From assembly GCA_902496295.1 (NCBI GenBank), contig CABVAF010000001.1, positions 62,001 through 126,000 of the forward strand: 64,000 nucleotides of DNA, given 5' to 3'. This document shows positions 1-8,766 of this stretch, piece by piece. The notes beneath the pieces were generated by a model. That model was not told the DNA's origin, made no database searches, and worked only from the letters and a program-made list of their open reading frames with translations. This stretch comes from an uncultured Clostridium sp. (lineage in GTDB: Bacteria; Bacillota; Clostridia; TANB77; CAG-508). Numbering within the stretch: the first letter of the stretch is position 1; every line of letters begins with the position of its first letter. The translations under genes and the position numbers were made by a program.

Positions 1-1491
1 GAAGTAACAGGAAGAGCAAAGCATTTATACAGTATTTATAATAAAATGAAAAGAGACAATATAACATTAGACCAAGTATATGACTTATTTGCTTTAAGAA
101 TTATTGTAAATTCTGTTAAGGATTGTTATGCTGCTTTAGGTGTTGTACACGAATTATTTAATCCAATGCCAGGAAGATTTAAAGACTATATTTCAGTACC
201 AAAACCTAATATGTATCAATCACTACACACAACCTTAATTGGACCAAAAGGAACACCTTTTGAAGTACAAATTCGTACATGGGACATGCACAGAGTTGCA
301 GAGTTTGGTATTGCTGCACATTGGGCTTATAAGGAAGCAAGCTTTAGAGCACATAAAAAAGCAAATGTTGTAGTAACAGATGACAAATTATCTTGGCTAA
401 GAGAAACTCTAGAGTGGCAAAAAGATTTACAAGACCCAGACGAGTTTATGAAAACTCTTAAAACAGAGCTTTTTGAGGATGAAGTTTATGTATTTACTCC
501 AAAAGGTCAAATAAAAGCACTTCCAAAAGGAAGTACTCCTATAGACTTTGCATATACTATACATGAGGCAATAGGAAATAAAATGGTTGGTTGTAAAGTA
601 AATAGCAAAATGATGCCAATTATAACAAAGTTAAAAAGTGGCGACATTGTAGAAATTTTAACATCAGACCAATCAAAAGGACCAAGTAGAGACTGGCTTA
701 AATTTGTTGCAAGTTCTACTGCTAAAAATAAAATATTATCATGGTTTAAGAAAAATCAGAGAGAAGAAAACATTGAAAAAGGAAAAGATGCAGTAGATAA
801 AGAATTTAAGAAATTAGGACTAAGTCATACAGAAATATTCAAACCAGAATTTGTTCAAGCTGCACTTAATAGATATAAATTTAACAATACTGACGATATG
901 TATGCTAGTATTGGATTTGGAGGAATAACTGCTGGTAAAGTAGTTACAAGGATATTAGAAGAATACAAAAAAGAACACAATGAAGCAAATATAGAAAAGA
1001 AAATAGAGGAACTTACAAGCCAAAGACCACATGAAGAGAAAAAACATAATGCAGGCGTTGAAGTTAAAGGAATAGATAACTGTTTAGTTAAGTTATCTAA
1101 ATGCTGTAACCCAGTTCCTGGAGATGATATAGTAGGTTATATTACAAAAGGTAGAGGTGTATCTATACATAGAAAAGACTGTACAAATATAAAATCTCTT
1201 ATTTCAGAAGAAAATAGAATGATAGATGTTGAATGGAGCAAGAGCGAAGAAAAAGCATATGATGTTACAATAGAAATTTATGCAAATGATAGAACAGGAC
1301 TTCTTGCAGATATAATCACTGCCGTAAACAGTATAAAAACAAAACTAATTGCAATTAATGCAAGAACTACGAAAGAAAAGATAGTTATTGCAGAGGTTAC
1401 AATTGAAGTAGAAAACATAGAAGAACTAAACAAAGCTTTAAAAACATTAAGAAAAGTAGACAGCGTGTATGAAGTTAAGAGAAAGAAATAG
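1..1491 (+). CDS. relA: (p)ppGpp synthetase/hydrolase RelA/SpoT, 3' part
   Basis: Bifunctional stringent-response enzyme that makes and degrades (p)ppGpp in the cytosol. The reading frame is open from base 1, so the gene begins upstream and the HD hydrolase domain is outside the window. Visible in order: the rest of the synthetase domain (GRAKHLYSIYNKM at the edge, then YQSLHTT and EVQIRT), a TGS domain (VYVFTPKGQ), the Cys-rich segment (KCCNPVPGDDI...HRKDC) and a C-terminal ACT domain (DRTGLLADI). All synthetase motifs present look intact. A methionine at base 46 lies inside the synthetase domain and is not the start. In many Firmicutes relA is followed by dtd, then an MBL hydrolase and hisS; here dtd is missing but the rest of the order is kept. 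Confidence 0.97.
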   Translation, partial: EVTGRAKHLYSIYNKMKRDNITLDQVYDLFALRIIVNSVKDCYAALGVVHELFNPMPGRFKDYISVPKPNMYQSLHTTLIGPKGTPFEVQIRTWDMHRVAEFGIAAHWAYKEASFRAHKKANVVVTDDKLSWLRETLEWQKDLQDPDEFMKTLKTELFEDEVYVFTPKGQIKALPKGSTPIDFAYTIHEAIGNKMVGCKVNSKMMPIITKLKSGDIVEILTSDQSKGPSRDWLKFVASSTAKNKILSWFKKNQREENIEKGKDAVDKEFKKLGLSHTEIFKPEFVQAALNRYKFNNTDDMYASIGFGGITAGKVVTRILEEYKKEHNEANIEKKIEELTSQRPHEEKKHNAGVEVKGIDNCLVKLSKCCNPVPGDDIVGYITKGRGVSIHRKDCTNIKSLISEENRMIDVEWSKSEEKAYDVTIEIYANDRTGLLADIITAVNSIKTKLIAINARTTKEKIVIAEVTIEVENIEELNKALKTLRKVDSVYEVKRKK

Positions 1492-1572
1492 ATTTTATAA
1501 GAAAAATATAATATTATTATAAAATTATTGAAATATAAAAACTTTAAGAAAAATGCGAGGTAATTTATTAAA

Positions 1573-2220
1573 ATGATATTAAAAATATTAAGAGTAGACG
1601 GTGGAATACCAGAGAAAACAAATTGTTATATTATACAAGACGAAAATACTAAAGAAACGATGGTTATAGACCCAGGAGGAAGTCCTGAGGAAATAACAGA
1701 AATGTTAGATATCTTAGAAGCAAATGTAAAATATATATATTTAACACATTGTCATGGTGATCATATAAGAGGATTAAAAGAAATAAAAGACAGAAAAGGC
1801 GGAACAATATTAATTCATAGGTATGATGTAGAAGGATTATACAATCAAAATATTAGTTTAACAGACTATATAGGGATAAATCATATTGCAATAGATGCAG
1901 ACTCAAGAGTAGATGATGGAGACTTACTACATGTAGGAGAAATTGAACTTAAAGTAATACACACACCTGGACATACAAAAGGAGGTAGCTCTTTATATTG
2001 CGAAAAAGAGGAAATGATATTTACGGGAGACACAATATTTAGAGGAACTTGGGGGAGGACAGATTTACCAACAGGTAGCTTAGAAGATATAATGAATTCT
2101 ATTACAAAAAAAATACTAGTGCTACCAGATGATACAATAATATACCCAGGACATGGAAAAGCAACTATGGTATATGAAGAAAAGCCAATATATTTTGATT
2201 TAAAACCTAGAATTGACTAG
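1573..2220 (+). CDS. MBL-fold hydrolase, glyoxalase II-like (YqgX family)
   Basis: A 215-residue metallo-beta-lactamase-fold hydrolase of the GloB/YqgX group, presumably a thioester hydrolase that binds two metals. The metal-binding motif THCHGDH is seen near residue 57, followed by HTPGHTKGG, the bridging Asp in FTGDTIF and the last His in YPGHGKA. The length fits the short glyoxalase II-like family, which lacks the long C-terminal domain of classic GloB. A purine-rich segment (GCGAGG) precedes the ATG. It lies between relA and hisS in its usual neighbourhood. The true substrate of this subfamily is not established, so the name is kept general. Confidence 0.9.
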   Translation: MILKILRVDGGIPEKTNCYIIQDENTKETMVIDPGGSPEEITEMLDILEANVKYIYLTHCHGDHIRGLKEIKDRKGGTILIHRYDVEGLYNQNISLTDYIGINHIAIDADSRVDDGDLLHVGEIELKVIHTPGHTKGGSSLYCEKEEMIFTGDTIFRGTWGRTDLPTGSLEDIMNSITKKILVLPDDTIIYPGHGKATMVYEEKPIYFDLKPRID

Positions 2221-2373
2221 AAGTACTGTTTAGAATAAGCAGTAAGCGGTAATAAGAAAAATAATATAGATATGAGAATAGAATTAAAAATAGTAAAAGT
2301 AAAAATAATTAAAATACAAAATAGAATTAGAAACTATAAAAAATAATCTTAAATAAGAAAGGAAGAGATAGTT

Positions 2374-3705
2374 ATGATAGAGCCAAGAACATTACCAGGT
2401 TTTATGGAGTTACTTCCAAACGAACAAATATTATTTGAACAAATGAAACAAAAAATAGAAAAGACTTATCAAAAGTTTGGATTTCTACCACTAGATACAC
2501 CAATACTAGAATTATCGGAAATATTGCTTGCAAAAGCGGGAGGAGAAACAGAAAAACAGATATATCAATTCCAAAAAGGAGATACTGATATTGCAATGAG
2601 GTTTGACTTAACAGTACCTCTTGCTAAATATGTTGCTAAAAACTATGGAAATTTAAGTTTCCCATTTAGAAGATATCAAATAGGAAAAGTGTATAGAGGA
2701 GAAAAAGCTCAAAAAGGAAGGTTTCGTGAATTTTATCAATGTGATATTGACATTATTGGAGATGGAGAACTAAGTACAATAAACGACGCTGAAATTCCAA
2801 GTGTTATATATAATTTAATAAAAGAACTTGGTTTTAATGATTTTACAATTAGAATTAATAATAGAAAAATTTTAAATGGCTTATTTGAATACATAAACCA
2901 AAAAGATAATTCTACAGAAATATTAAGAATAATTGACAAAATTGAGAAAATTGGAAAAGATGCTGTAATAGAAGAATTAGAAAAACTGGGAGTAAATAAA
3001 GAAGCAATAGAAAAAATTATTAATTTTATAGAAATTGAGGGAACAACAGACGAGAAGCTAAAAATGTTAAAGGAACTAAATATAAATAACCAAACATTTA
3101 ACGATGGTCTAGAAGAATTAAGTAGTGTAGTACACTATATAAGAATGTTTGGAGTTCCAGACACAAACTTTAAAGTGGATTTAACAATTGCAAGAGGATT
3201 AGATTATTATACAGGAACAGTATATGAAACATTTTTAAACAATTATAGAGAACTTGGAAGTGTATGCTCTGGAGGAAGATATGAAAATCTAGCAGAATAT
3301 TACACAGACAAAAAACTTCCAGGAGTAGGAATTTCTATAGGATTAACAAGGTTATTTTATAAATTAAATGAATTAGGACTTATAAAAGCAGAAAAATCTG
3401 CTATGTCAGATGTATTAGTAATTCCTATGGTAGAAGACTTATCAAAACCAATAATATTAGCTAATGCATTAAGAGAAATAGACATTAACACAGAAATATA
3501 CTTAAATGATAAAAAACTAAAAGCAAAACTAAAATACGCAGATAAATTACAAATTCCATATGTAATAATTATAGGAGAAGATGAAATAAACTCGGGAGTA
3601 GTTAATGTTAAAAATATGACCACAGGAGAAGAAAGAAAAGCTAATATTTTAACTGGCGAAAACACTATAAACGTAGAAGAAATTGTAAATATAATAAAAG
3701 AATAA
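2374..3705 (+). CDS. hisS: Histidyl-tRNA synthetase
   Basis: Class II aminoacyl-tRNA synthetase that charges tRNA-His. It opens with PRTLPGFMELLP, has motif 2 around FRRYQIGKVYRGEKAQKGR, the histidine-binding segment RGLDYYTGTVYE and the glycine-rich GSVCSGGRYENL, and ends in an anticodon-binding domain (LVIPMVEDLSKP onward). The length of 443 residues is normal for bacterial HisRS. AAAGGAAG stands eight bases before the ATG. The 153 bases upstream show no T-box-like structure that I can recognise. A hairpin at 3718-3756 follows the gene. Confidence 0.96.
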   Translation: MIEPRTLPGFMELLPNEQILFEQMKQKIEKTYQKFGFLPLDTPILELSEILLAKAGGETEKQIYQFQKGDTDIAMRFDLTVPLAKYVAKNYGNLSFPFRRYQIGKVYRGEKAQKGRFREFYQCDIDIIGDGELSTINDAEIPSVIYNLIKELGFNDFTIRINNRKILNGLFEYINQKDNSTEILRIIDKIEKIGKDAVIEELEKLGVNKEAIEKIINFIEIEGTTDEKLKMLKELNINNQTFNDGLEELSSVVHYIRMFGVPDTNFKVDLTIARGLDYYTGTVYETFLNNYRELGSVCSGGRYENLAEYYTDKKLPGVGISIGLTRLFYKLNELGLIKAEKSAMSDVLVIPMVEDLSKPIILANALREIDINTEIYLNDKKLKAKLKYADKLQIPYVIIIGEDEINSGVVNVKNMTTGEERKANILTGENTINVEEIVNIIKE

Positions 3706-3717
3706 TATATTAATTCT

Positions 3718-3760
3718 AAATAACCTGAACCATAATTAGTTATGTTTAGGTTATTTATAT
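3718..3760 (+). terminator. Terminator-like hairpin after hisS
   Basis: Inverted repeat AAATAACCTGAAC / GTTTAGGTTATTT with one G-T pair and a 13-base loop, followed by a short AT-rich tail. It separates hisS from the sporulation gene downstream. Confidence 0.65.
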
Positions 3761-3849
3761 TATAAATATAAGTATAAGATTGTCATAAATCTAAAACTGC
3801 TAGCATATATTAGTATATAAGAACTTGGACAAAGGAGAAATATATTAAT

Positions 3850-5100
3850 ATGATTAATATGGCAGTAATTAGTTTAAAAGACATTATAAAATATCTAGTA
3901 AAAATAACTATAGTAATATTAATTGTAGTTGGACTTACTAGATATTTTTTAAGTATAAAAAATAATGCAGAAAAACCTAGAAGCACAGAAATAAGTGATG
4001 AAACGAAAAGTGAGAGCGAAAATAATAATGCTGAAAATGGAAGTGCGAATAAAAATAACAATGAAAGCAGTTTGGAAGATAAATGGAAAAGTTTTTTGTC
4101 GTGTTTAGATATAAGTATACCTGCAATAGCCCAAGTAAATAATAAAGAGAATAGTAGTAGTCCAAAAGAAAATAAAACGATAGAAGATATATTAAGCGTA
4201 AATTTAGGTGTAATAGATAATTTAAAATCAGAAAGCAACAACAAACAAATGGCAAATAAAAATTTAGAAAATAACAATGTAGGAGAAAATAATGAAGTTG
4301 ATAGCAATACTTCTTCAGAAAATATAGAACATGCAGGAACAGATGTAAAGACCGAGGTTTTAGAGTCAAGTGTAAGTGCAAAATATTCGCAAGAATATTA
4401 TGGAGTAAAAATAAGAAATGAAACTGATTATAAACTAACAAATGAAGTTTTAGACCCAACGAGTTTAGAAATAAATACAGATAACATTATAATTTACCAT
4501 ACACATTCATGCGAAAGTTATACATCAAGTGAAAAATATTCATATAAACAAACCAGTAACTTTAGAACTACAGATAAAAATTATTCTGTAATTAGAGTTG
4601 GAAAAGAGTTAACAACCCAGCTTAGGTCATATGGTTACAATATAATACATGACGAAAGTTACCATGATTATCCATCATATACGGGGTCATATTCAAGTTC
4701 TTTAAGCACAGTAAGTAAATTACTTGAAGAAAATAAAAACACGGACATAATTATAGACTTACATAGAGACGCAGTAGGAGACAATACATATGCACCAACA
4801 GTAAAAATTGGGGACGAATATGCAGCACAAATGATGTTTGTTGTGGGTGGAAATGGAAGTAGCATACCACACACAGAATGGCAACAAAACCTTAAATTTG
4901 CAATAAAAGTACAACAAAAAGCAAATGAATTATACCCTGGATTATTCAGACCAATAATACTACGTTACTCTGGATACAATCAACAAATGTCTAAAGCAGC
5001 AAGCCTAATAGAAGTAGGAGCAACTGGGAATACATTAGACCAATGTTTGGTAAGTATGAAGTACTTAGCTAAAGTTTTGGATGAGGTTTTAGGAAAATAG
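3850..5100 (+). CDS. spoIIP: Stage II sporulation protein P (SpoIIP), peptidoglycan amidase/endopeptidase
   Basis: Membrane-anchored cell-wall hydrolase that, with SpoIID and SpoIIM, thins septal peptidoglycan and drives engulfment of the forespore. Residues about 10-35 form a membrane segment; about 130 residues of Asn/Glu-rich low-complexity linker follow; the catalytic domain begins near residue 185. Family motifs seen: IIYHTHSCESY (H217 and H219 are likely zinc ligands), IIDLHRDA and, near the C-terminus, LRYSGYNQQMSK then LIEVGATGNTL. The length of 416 is normal. AAAGGAG lies 11 bases before the chosen ATG; a second in-frame ATG three codons later is less well placed. The low-complexity linker is common in SpoIIP of AT-rich Clostridia. 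Confidence 0.95.
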   Translation: MINMAVISLKDIIKYLVKITIVILIVVGLTRYFLSIKNNAEKPRSTEISDETKSESENNNAENGSANKNNNESSLEDKWKSFLSCLDISIPAIAQVNNKENSSSPKENKTIEDILSVNLGVIDNLKSESNNKQMANKNLENNNVGENNEVDSNTSSENIEHAGTDVKTEVLESSVSAKYSQEYYGVKIRNETDYKLTNEVLDPTSLEINTDNIIIYHTHSCESYTSSEKYSYKQTSNFRTTDKNYSVIRVGKELTTQLRSYGYNIIHDESYHDYPSYTGSYSSSLSTVSKLLEENKNTDIIIDLHRDAVGDNTYAPTVKIGDEYAAQMMFVVGGNGSSIPHTEWQQNLKFAIKVQQKANELYPGLFRPIILRYSGYNQQMSKAASLIEVGATGNTLDQCLVSMKYLAKVLDEVLGK

Positions 5101-5159
5101 TAATAAATTCATAAGTATTAAGTAAGCAAGCTTTTTACAAAGAAAGCTATAAAAACTAC

Positions 5160-5188
5160 TTGACAGTTTACAATAATACATATAAAAT
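5160..5188 (+). promoter_or_regulatory. Sigma-A-type promoter of rny
   Basis: TTGACA at 5160-5165 and TAAAAT at 5183-5188 with a 17-base spacer, about 100 bases before the rny start. The alternative TATAAA at 5181 gives a 15-base spacer. Confidence 0.6.
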
Positions 5189-5285
5189 AATATTGTAGAC
5201 AAAAATATATTTAGATACAAATAATAAATTTGTTATATATATTTATGGAACATTGAAAATTTAATAGAAAGAGGTGCAAAAGATT

Positions 5286-6827
5286 ATGGATATAATAATC
5301 AATGTCGCCGTTTTTCTAATCTCAGCAGTTATATTTACATTTGTTGGAATGTATATTAGAAAAAAACTTGCTGAATCTAAAATGAAAAGTGCCGAGGCTG
5401 AAGCAAAAAAAATATTAGATATGGCTAATATAGAAGCTGAAAACAAGAAAAAAGAAGAAATCATCAAGGCAAAAGAAGAAATTATGAACGCAAGAAATGA
5501 ATTAGATCAAGAGATTAGAGAAAGAAGAGGCGAAGTACAAAGTCAAGAAAGAAGATTAATCCAAAAAGAAGAAAATTTGGAAAGAAAAATTGAAAAAGTC
5601 GAAAGTAAAGAGAAAGACTTAGAAAATCAAGAAAAAGAAATTGAAGAAAGAAAACAAAGCTTAAATGAAACAATAGAAAAACAACTTAAAGAATTACAAA
5701 GAATTTCTGGATTAAGCAAAGAAGAAGCAAAACAAATTTTACTTTCTGAAATGGATAAAAAGCTTACTGCTGAAAAGGCTCAATTAGTAAGAGAAAAGGA
5801 AAGTGAGCTTAAAGAGGAATCAGAAAAGAAAGCAAGAGAATTAATTGGTTATGCTATTCAAAAATGTGCAGCAGACCATACTTCTGAAACAACAGTATCA
5901 ATAGTAGCACTTCCAAATGATGAAATGAAAGGAAGAATTATTGGTAGAGAAGGAAGAAATATAAAAGCACTAGAAACATTAACAGGAATAGACTTAATTA
6001 TAGACGACACACCAGAAGCAGTAGTTATTTCTGGCTTTGATCCATTAAGAAGAGAAGTAGCTAAAATCGCACTTGAAAAACTTATTGAAGATGGTAGAAT
6101 ACATCCTGCAAAAATAGAAGAAATGGTAGAAAAGGCAAAAGAGGAAGTTTCTGAAAGCATAAAAGAAGCAGGAGAAAGAGCTATAATGGAAACTGGAGTT
6201 ATAGGACTTCATCCAGATATAATAAAATTACTTGGTAAATTAAAATATAGAACAAGTTATGGACAAAATGTATTAAACCATTCAATAGAAGTATCTAACC
6301 TTGCTAGAATAATGGCAGAAGAATTAGGATTAGACCCAAAATTAGCAAGACGCGCTGGTCTTTTACATGATATAGGAAAAGCTCTAGATCATGATATGGA
6401 AGGAACACATGTTGAAATAGGTGTAGAAGTTCTTAAAAAATACAAAGAAAATCCAAATGTTATAAATGCTGTAGAAGCACACCATGGAGACGTTGAACCA
6501 CAAACAATAGAGGCTGTTTTAGTACAAGCAGCAGATGCAATATCTGCATCAAGACCAGGAGCAAGAAGAGAAACTCTAGAAACATATATTAAGAGACTAG
6601 AAGAATTAGAAAAGATTGCAGACTCATTTGAAGGTGTAGAAAAATCATTTGCAATTCAAGCAGGTAGAGAGATAAGAATAATTGTAAAACCTGATAAAAT
6701 TTCAGATGATAAAATGACTCTTTTAGCTAAAGATGTAGCTAAAAGCGTTGAGGATGAGATGGAATATCCAGGTCAAATAAAAATCAACTTAATAAGAGAA
6801 ACAAGAGTAGTTGACTATGCAAAATAA
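5286..6827 (+). CDS. rny: Ribonuclease Y
   Basis: Membrane-anchored endoribonuclease that starts decay of many mRNAs in Firmicutes. Visible in order: one N-terminal membrane segment (residues about 4-24), a long Lys/Glu-rich coiled coil to about residue 185, a KH RNA-binding domain (GRIIGREGRNIKALE) and an HD domain (NHSIEV, then LLHDIGKALDHDMEGTH). The start is set at ATG 5286, nine bases after AAAGAGGTG; an in-frame GTG at 5274 lies inside that ribosome-binding site. Length about 513 residues is normal. In many Firmicutes rny, ymdB and spoVS are adjacent; here a toxin-antitoxin remnant separates rny from the other two. Confidence 0.96.
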   Translation: MDIIINVAVFLISAVIFTFVGMYIRKKLAESKMKSAEAEAKKILDMANIEAENKKKEEIIKAKEEIMNARNELDQEIRERRGEVQSQERRLIQKEENLERKIEKVESKEKDLENQEKEIEERKQSLNETIEKQLKELQRISGLSKEEAKQILLSEMDKKLTAEKAQLVREKESELKEESEKKARELIGYAIQKCAADHTSETTVSIVALPNDEMKGRIIGREGRNIKALETLTGIDLIIDDTPEAVVISGFDPLRREVAKIALEKLIEDGRIHPAKIEEMVEKAKEEVSESIKEAGERAIMETGVIGLHPDIIKLLGKLKYRTSYGQNVLNHSIEVSNLARIMAEELGLDPKLARRAGLLHDIGKALDHDMEGTHVEIGVEVLKKYKENPNVINAVEAHHGDVEPQTIEAVLVQAADAISASRPGARRETLETYIKRLEELEKIADSFEGVEKSFAIQAGREIRIIVKPDKISDDKMTLLAKDVAKSVEDEMEYPGQIKINLIRETRVVDYAK

Positions 6828-6871
6828 TTTTAGTAATTAGAAAAATTAAAATTATAATGTAAAAATATATA

Positions 6872-6907
6872 AATAGGCAATATAATAAATATATTGTCTA
6901 TTTTTTA
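6872..6907 (+). terminator. Rho-independent terminator after rny
   Basis: Arms AATAGGCAATATA and TATATTGTCTATT with one G-T pair and a five-base loop, followed by a run of T (TTTTTTATG). Confidence 0.85.
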
Positions 6908-7004
6908 TGCTAAAAATATAAAAAAACTTTCACATTTCTAATTTTGTAAAAATAATATTGTTTAATTAAAAAAAATATAGTATTATAATTATTAGGTGAT
7001 AGAA

Positions 7005-7292
7005 ATGAAGTTTGGTTTATCAGATGATATATATGAAAAAATAAAAAAAATAGCAGACAAATATAATAAATATGAGTTTAAAATATTCGGTTCTAGAGCA
7101 AGAGGAGATTACAGAAATAATTCAGATATAGACATTGCAATAGAAGGAGATATTGATAAAAAAGATAAGTTTAATATATTAAATGAATTTGATATGATAG
7201 ATATGGCATATACAGTTGACATTGTTTTTATAAAAGATATAAATAAAAAAGAGTTTTTAAATTCTATACTAAAGGAGGGAATTAATATATGA
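7005..7292 (+). CDS. MNT-type minimal nucleotidyltransferase, antitoxin half of an MNT/HEPN pair
   Basis: Small nucleotidyltransferase of 95 residues. The signature GSRARG-x4-NSDIDIAI near residue 31 and the later VDIVF give the GS-D-D catalytic pattern of the MNT (HI0073/MntA) group. In studied MNT/HEPN pairs the nucleotidyltransferase is the antitoxin and AMPylates the HEPN ribonuclease. The start is ATG 7005, six bases after AGGTGA; the GTG at 6996 lies inside that ribosome-binding site. Its stop overlaps the ATG of the HEPN gene by 4 bases (ATGA), as in intact pairs, but the partner is broken (7289-7457). A possible promoter is TTTAAT 6961 / TATAAT 6984 with 17-base spacing. Confidence 0.85.
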   Translation: MKFGLSDDIYEKIKKIADKYNKYEFKIFGSRARGDYRNNSDIDIAIEGDIDKKDKFNILNEFDMIDMAYTVDIVFIKDINKKEFLNSILKEGINI

Positions 7293-7457
7293 ATAGATTT
7301 GTTCAAAGAAAAACAGATTATGAAAATGCCCTTAATTTTATCACATTTGTACGATGAAGGTACTTCAAGAGAAATTTATAATGAAATAAAAGAAAAATTT
7401 ATAGACGAATTTATAAAATTAGAAGTAAAATTTGATGAAATTAATTTAAACAATTAA
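7289..7457 (+). pseudogene. HEPN-domain toxin remnant with internal deletion
   Basis: Starting at the ATG that overlaps the MNT gene, the frame reads MNRFVQRKTDYENALNFI, the typical N-terminus of HI0074-type HEPN partners. It stops after 23 codons. In another frame the same stretch then reads SHLYDEGTSREIYNEIKEKF, which resembles the C-terminal end of that family (after its RN-x4-H motif), closing at 7455-7457. An intact protein is about 140 residues, so about 80 central residues, including most of the HEPN core and the catalytic Arg, are gone. The remnant could be translated as a 45-residue peptide from ATG 7320. The family assignment rests on my recollection of its ends, not on a search. 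Confidence 0.7.
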
Positions 7458-7474
7458 AATAAGGAGGCTTAAAA

Positions 7475-8248
7475 TTGAAGATTTTAGCTATAGGTGATAT
7501 TGTAGGTGAAGGTGGATTAGAAAAACTAAAAGAATGTTTACCAAAAATAAAGGAAGAAAATAAAATAGATTTTGTTATAGTAAATGCAGAAAATACTTCT
7601 GGCGGAATGGGACTTACAACAAAATGTTTTAATGAATTACAGAAATTAAAAGTAGATGTAATAACAATGGGAAACCATACATGGGCTAAAAAAGACATTT
7701 TTGAATTTGTAAATAGTCCAATAGTTGTAAGACCTGCAAACTATTCTGAAGGAGTTCCAGGACATGGATACGGAATTTTTGAGTGCAAAGGTAAAAAAAT
7801 AGCTGTAATAGATTTAATTGGAAGAACAGATATGGGGGTTTTATCTGAAAATCCATTTTTAGTTGTAGATAAAATAATAAACAAAATTTCAGAAAAGGTG
7901 GATATTATAATAGTGGATTTTCATGCAGAAGCGACAGCAGAAAAAATAGCAATGAAACATCATTTAGATGGAAAAGTTAACTTTATTTTTGGAACACATA
8001 CTCATGTACAAACAGCTGATGAGGAAATTACTGAAAAAGGAACTGCATATATTACTGATTTAGGAATGACAGGTCCTAAACATTCTGTTATAGGAATGGA
8101 TGTTGAAGCATCTCTTAAAAGATTTATTACTTCACTTCCAGAAAGATATAAGTTAGCATCAGGAGAATGTATTTTATGTGGAGCAATAGTAGATATAAAT
8201 GACGAATGCTGTCGAACGGAAAAAATTGATAGAATATATTTGAAATAA
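7475..8248 (+). CDS. ymdB: YmdB family metallophosphoesterase (2',3'-cyclic nucleotide phosphodiesterase)
   Basis: A 257-residue calcineurin-like phosphoesterase that in Bacillus hydrolyses cyclic nucleotides and affects biofilm and motility choices. Motifs: GDIVGEGG at the N-terminus, VNAENTSGGMG, GNHTWAKK (metal-binding Asn/His), VDFHAEATAEK and FGTHTHVQTADE near residue 172. The start is TTG 7475, which follows a strong AAGGAGG by seven bases and gives the conserved N-terminus MKILAIGDI. Length is normal. It is probably co-transcribed with the MNT remnant upstream. Confidence 0.93.
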   Translation: MKILAIGDIVGEGGLEKLKECLPKIKEENKIDFVIVNAENTSGGMGLTTKCFNELQKLKVDVITMGNHTWAKKDIFEFVNSPIVVRPANYSEGVPGHGYGIFECKGKKIAVIDLIGRTDMGVLSENPFLVVDKIINKISEKVDIIIVDFHAEATAEKIAMKHHLDGKVNFIFGTHTHVQTADEEITEKGTAYITDLGMTGPKHSVIGMDVEASLKRFITSLPERYKLASGECILCGAIVDINDECCRTEKIDRIYLK

Positions 8249-8378
8249 TTGACGAAAAAGCCTGAAAACGCTCGACGATAAGTGATTTGAATTTGATAAA
8301 AAGTATAGACAATTTCCAATAAATGTAATATAAATATACTTGTAAACGAAATAAAAATAAAATTATAGGAGGCAAAAA

Positions 8379-8642
8379 ATGGAAGTTTTAAAAATCTCAT
8401 CAAAGTCAAATCCAAATTCTGTAGCAGGAGCTATTGCAGGATTGGTAAAAGAAGTGGACAGAGCAGAAATGCAAGCAATTGGTGCAGGAGCACTTAATCA
8501 AGCGGTAAAGGCTGTTGCAATAGCAAGAGGGTTTGTAGCACCGGCAGGAGTTGATTTAGTATGTATACCAGCATTCGCAGAAGTTGAAGTAGAGGGGGAA
8601 GACAGAACAGGTATAAAGTTAATTGTCGAATCAAGAAAATAA
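8379..8642 (+). CDS. spoVS: Stage V sporulation protein S
   Basis: Small nucleic-acid-binding (Alba-like) protein of 87 residues needed for late sporulation in Bacillus. It is nearly invariant across the family and easily recognised: MEVLKISSKSNPNSVAGA at the start, AIGAGALNQAVKA and ARGFVAPAGVDL in the middle, IKLIVESRK at the end. A strong AGGAGG lies eight bases before the ATG. The 130-base gap after ymdB could hold its own promoter, but I could not identify a sigma-H or sigma-A box with confidence. A terminator follows. Confidence 0.97.
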   Translation: MEVLKISSKSNPNSVAGAIAGLVKEVDRAEMQAIGAGALNQAVKAVAIARGFVAPAGVDLVCIPAFAEVEVEGEDRTGIKLIVESRK

Positions 8643-8656
8643 AATTTAATAAATGG

Positions 8657-8686
8657 GGGCATGGTAAACATTACATGCTCTTTTTT
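8657..8686 (+). terminator. Rho-independent terminator after spoVS
   Basis: Arms GGGCATG and CATGCTC with one G-T pair around a 10-base loop, followed directly by TTTTTT. Confidence 0.8.
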
Positions 8687-8699
8687 ATATAAAATTTGC

Positions 8700-8728
8700 T
8701 TGAAAAAGTTACTATTATGTTATATTAT
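8700..8728 (+). promoter_or_regulatory. Sigma-A-type promoter of the solute-binding protein gene
   Basis: TTGAAA at 8700-8705 and TATTAT at 8723-8728, 17-base spacer, about 40 bases before the start codon. Confidence 0.55.
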
Positions 8729-8766
8729 ATAAAAGTATTATGATTTATTTTTAAGGGGTGGATTTT

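Noticed and set aside
2221..2373. Possible T-box leader before hisS
   Set aside because: The 153 bases show no T-box sequence, specifier loop or terminator/antiterminator pair.
3810..4307. A 165-codon - strand open frame opposite spoIIP
   Set aside because: It mirrors the Asn/Glu-rich SpoIIP linker, giving a Leu/Phe-rich string with no start signal; shadow frame.
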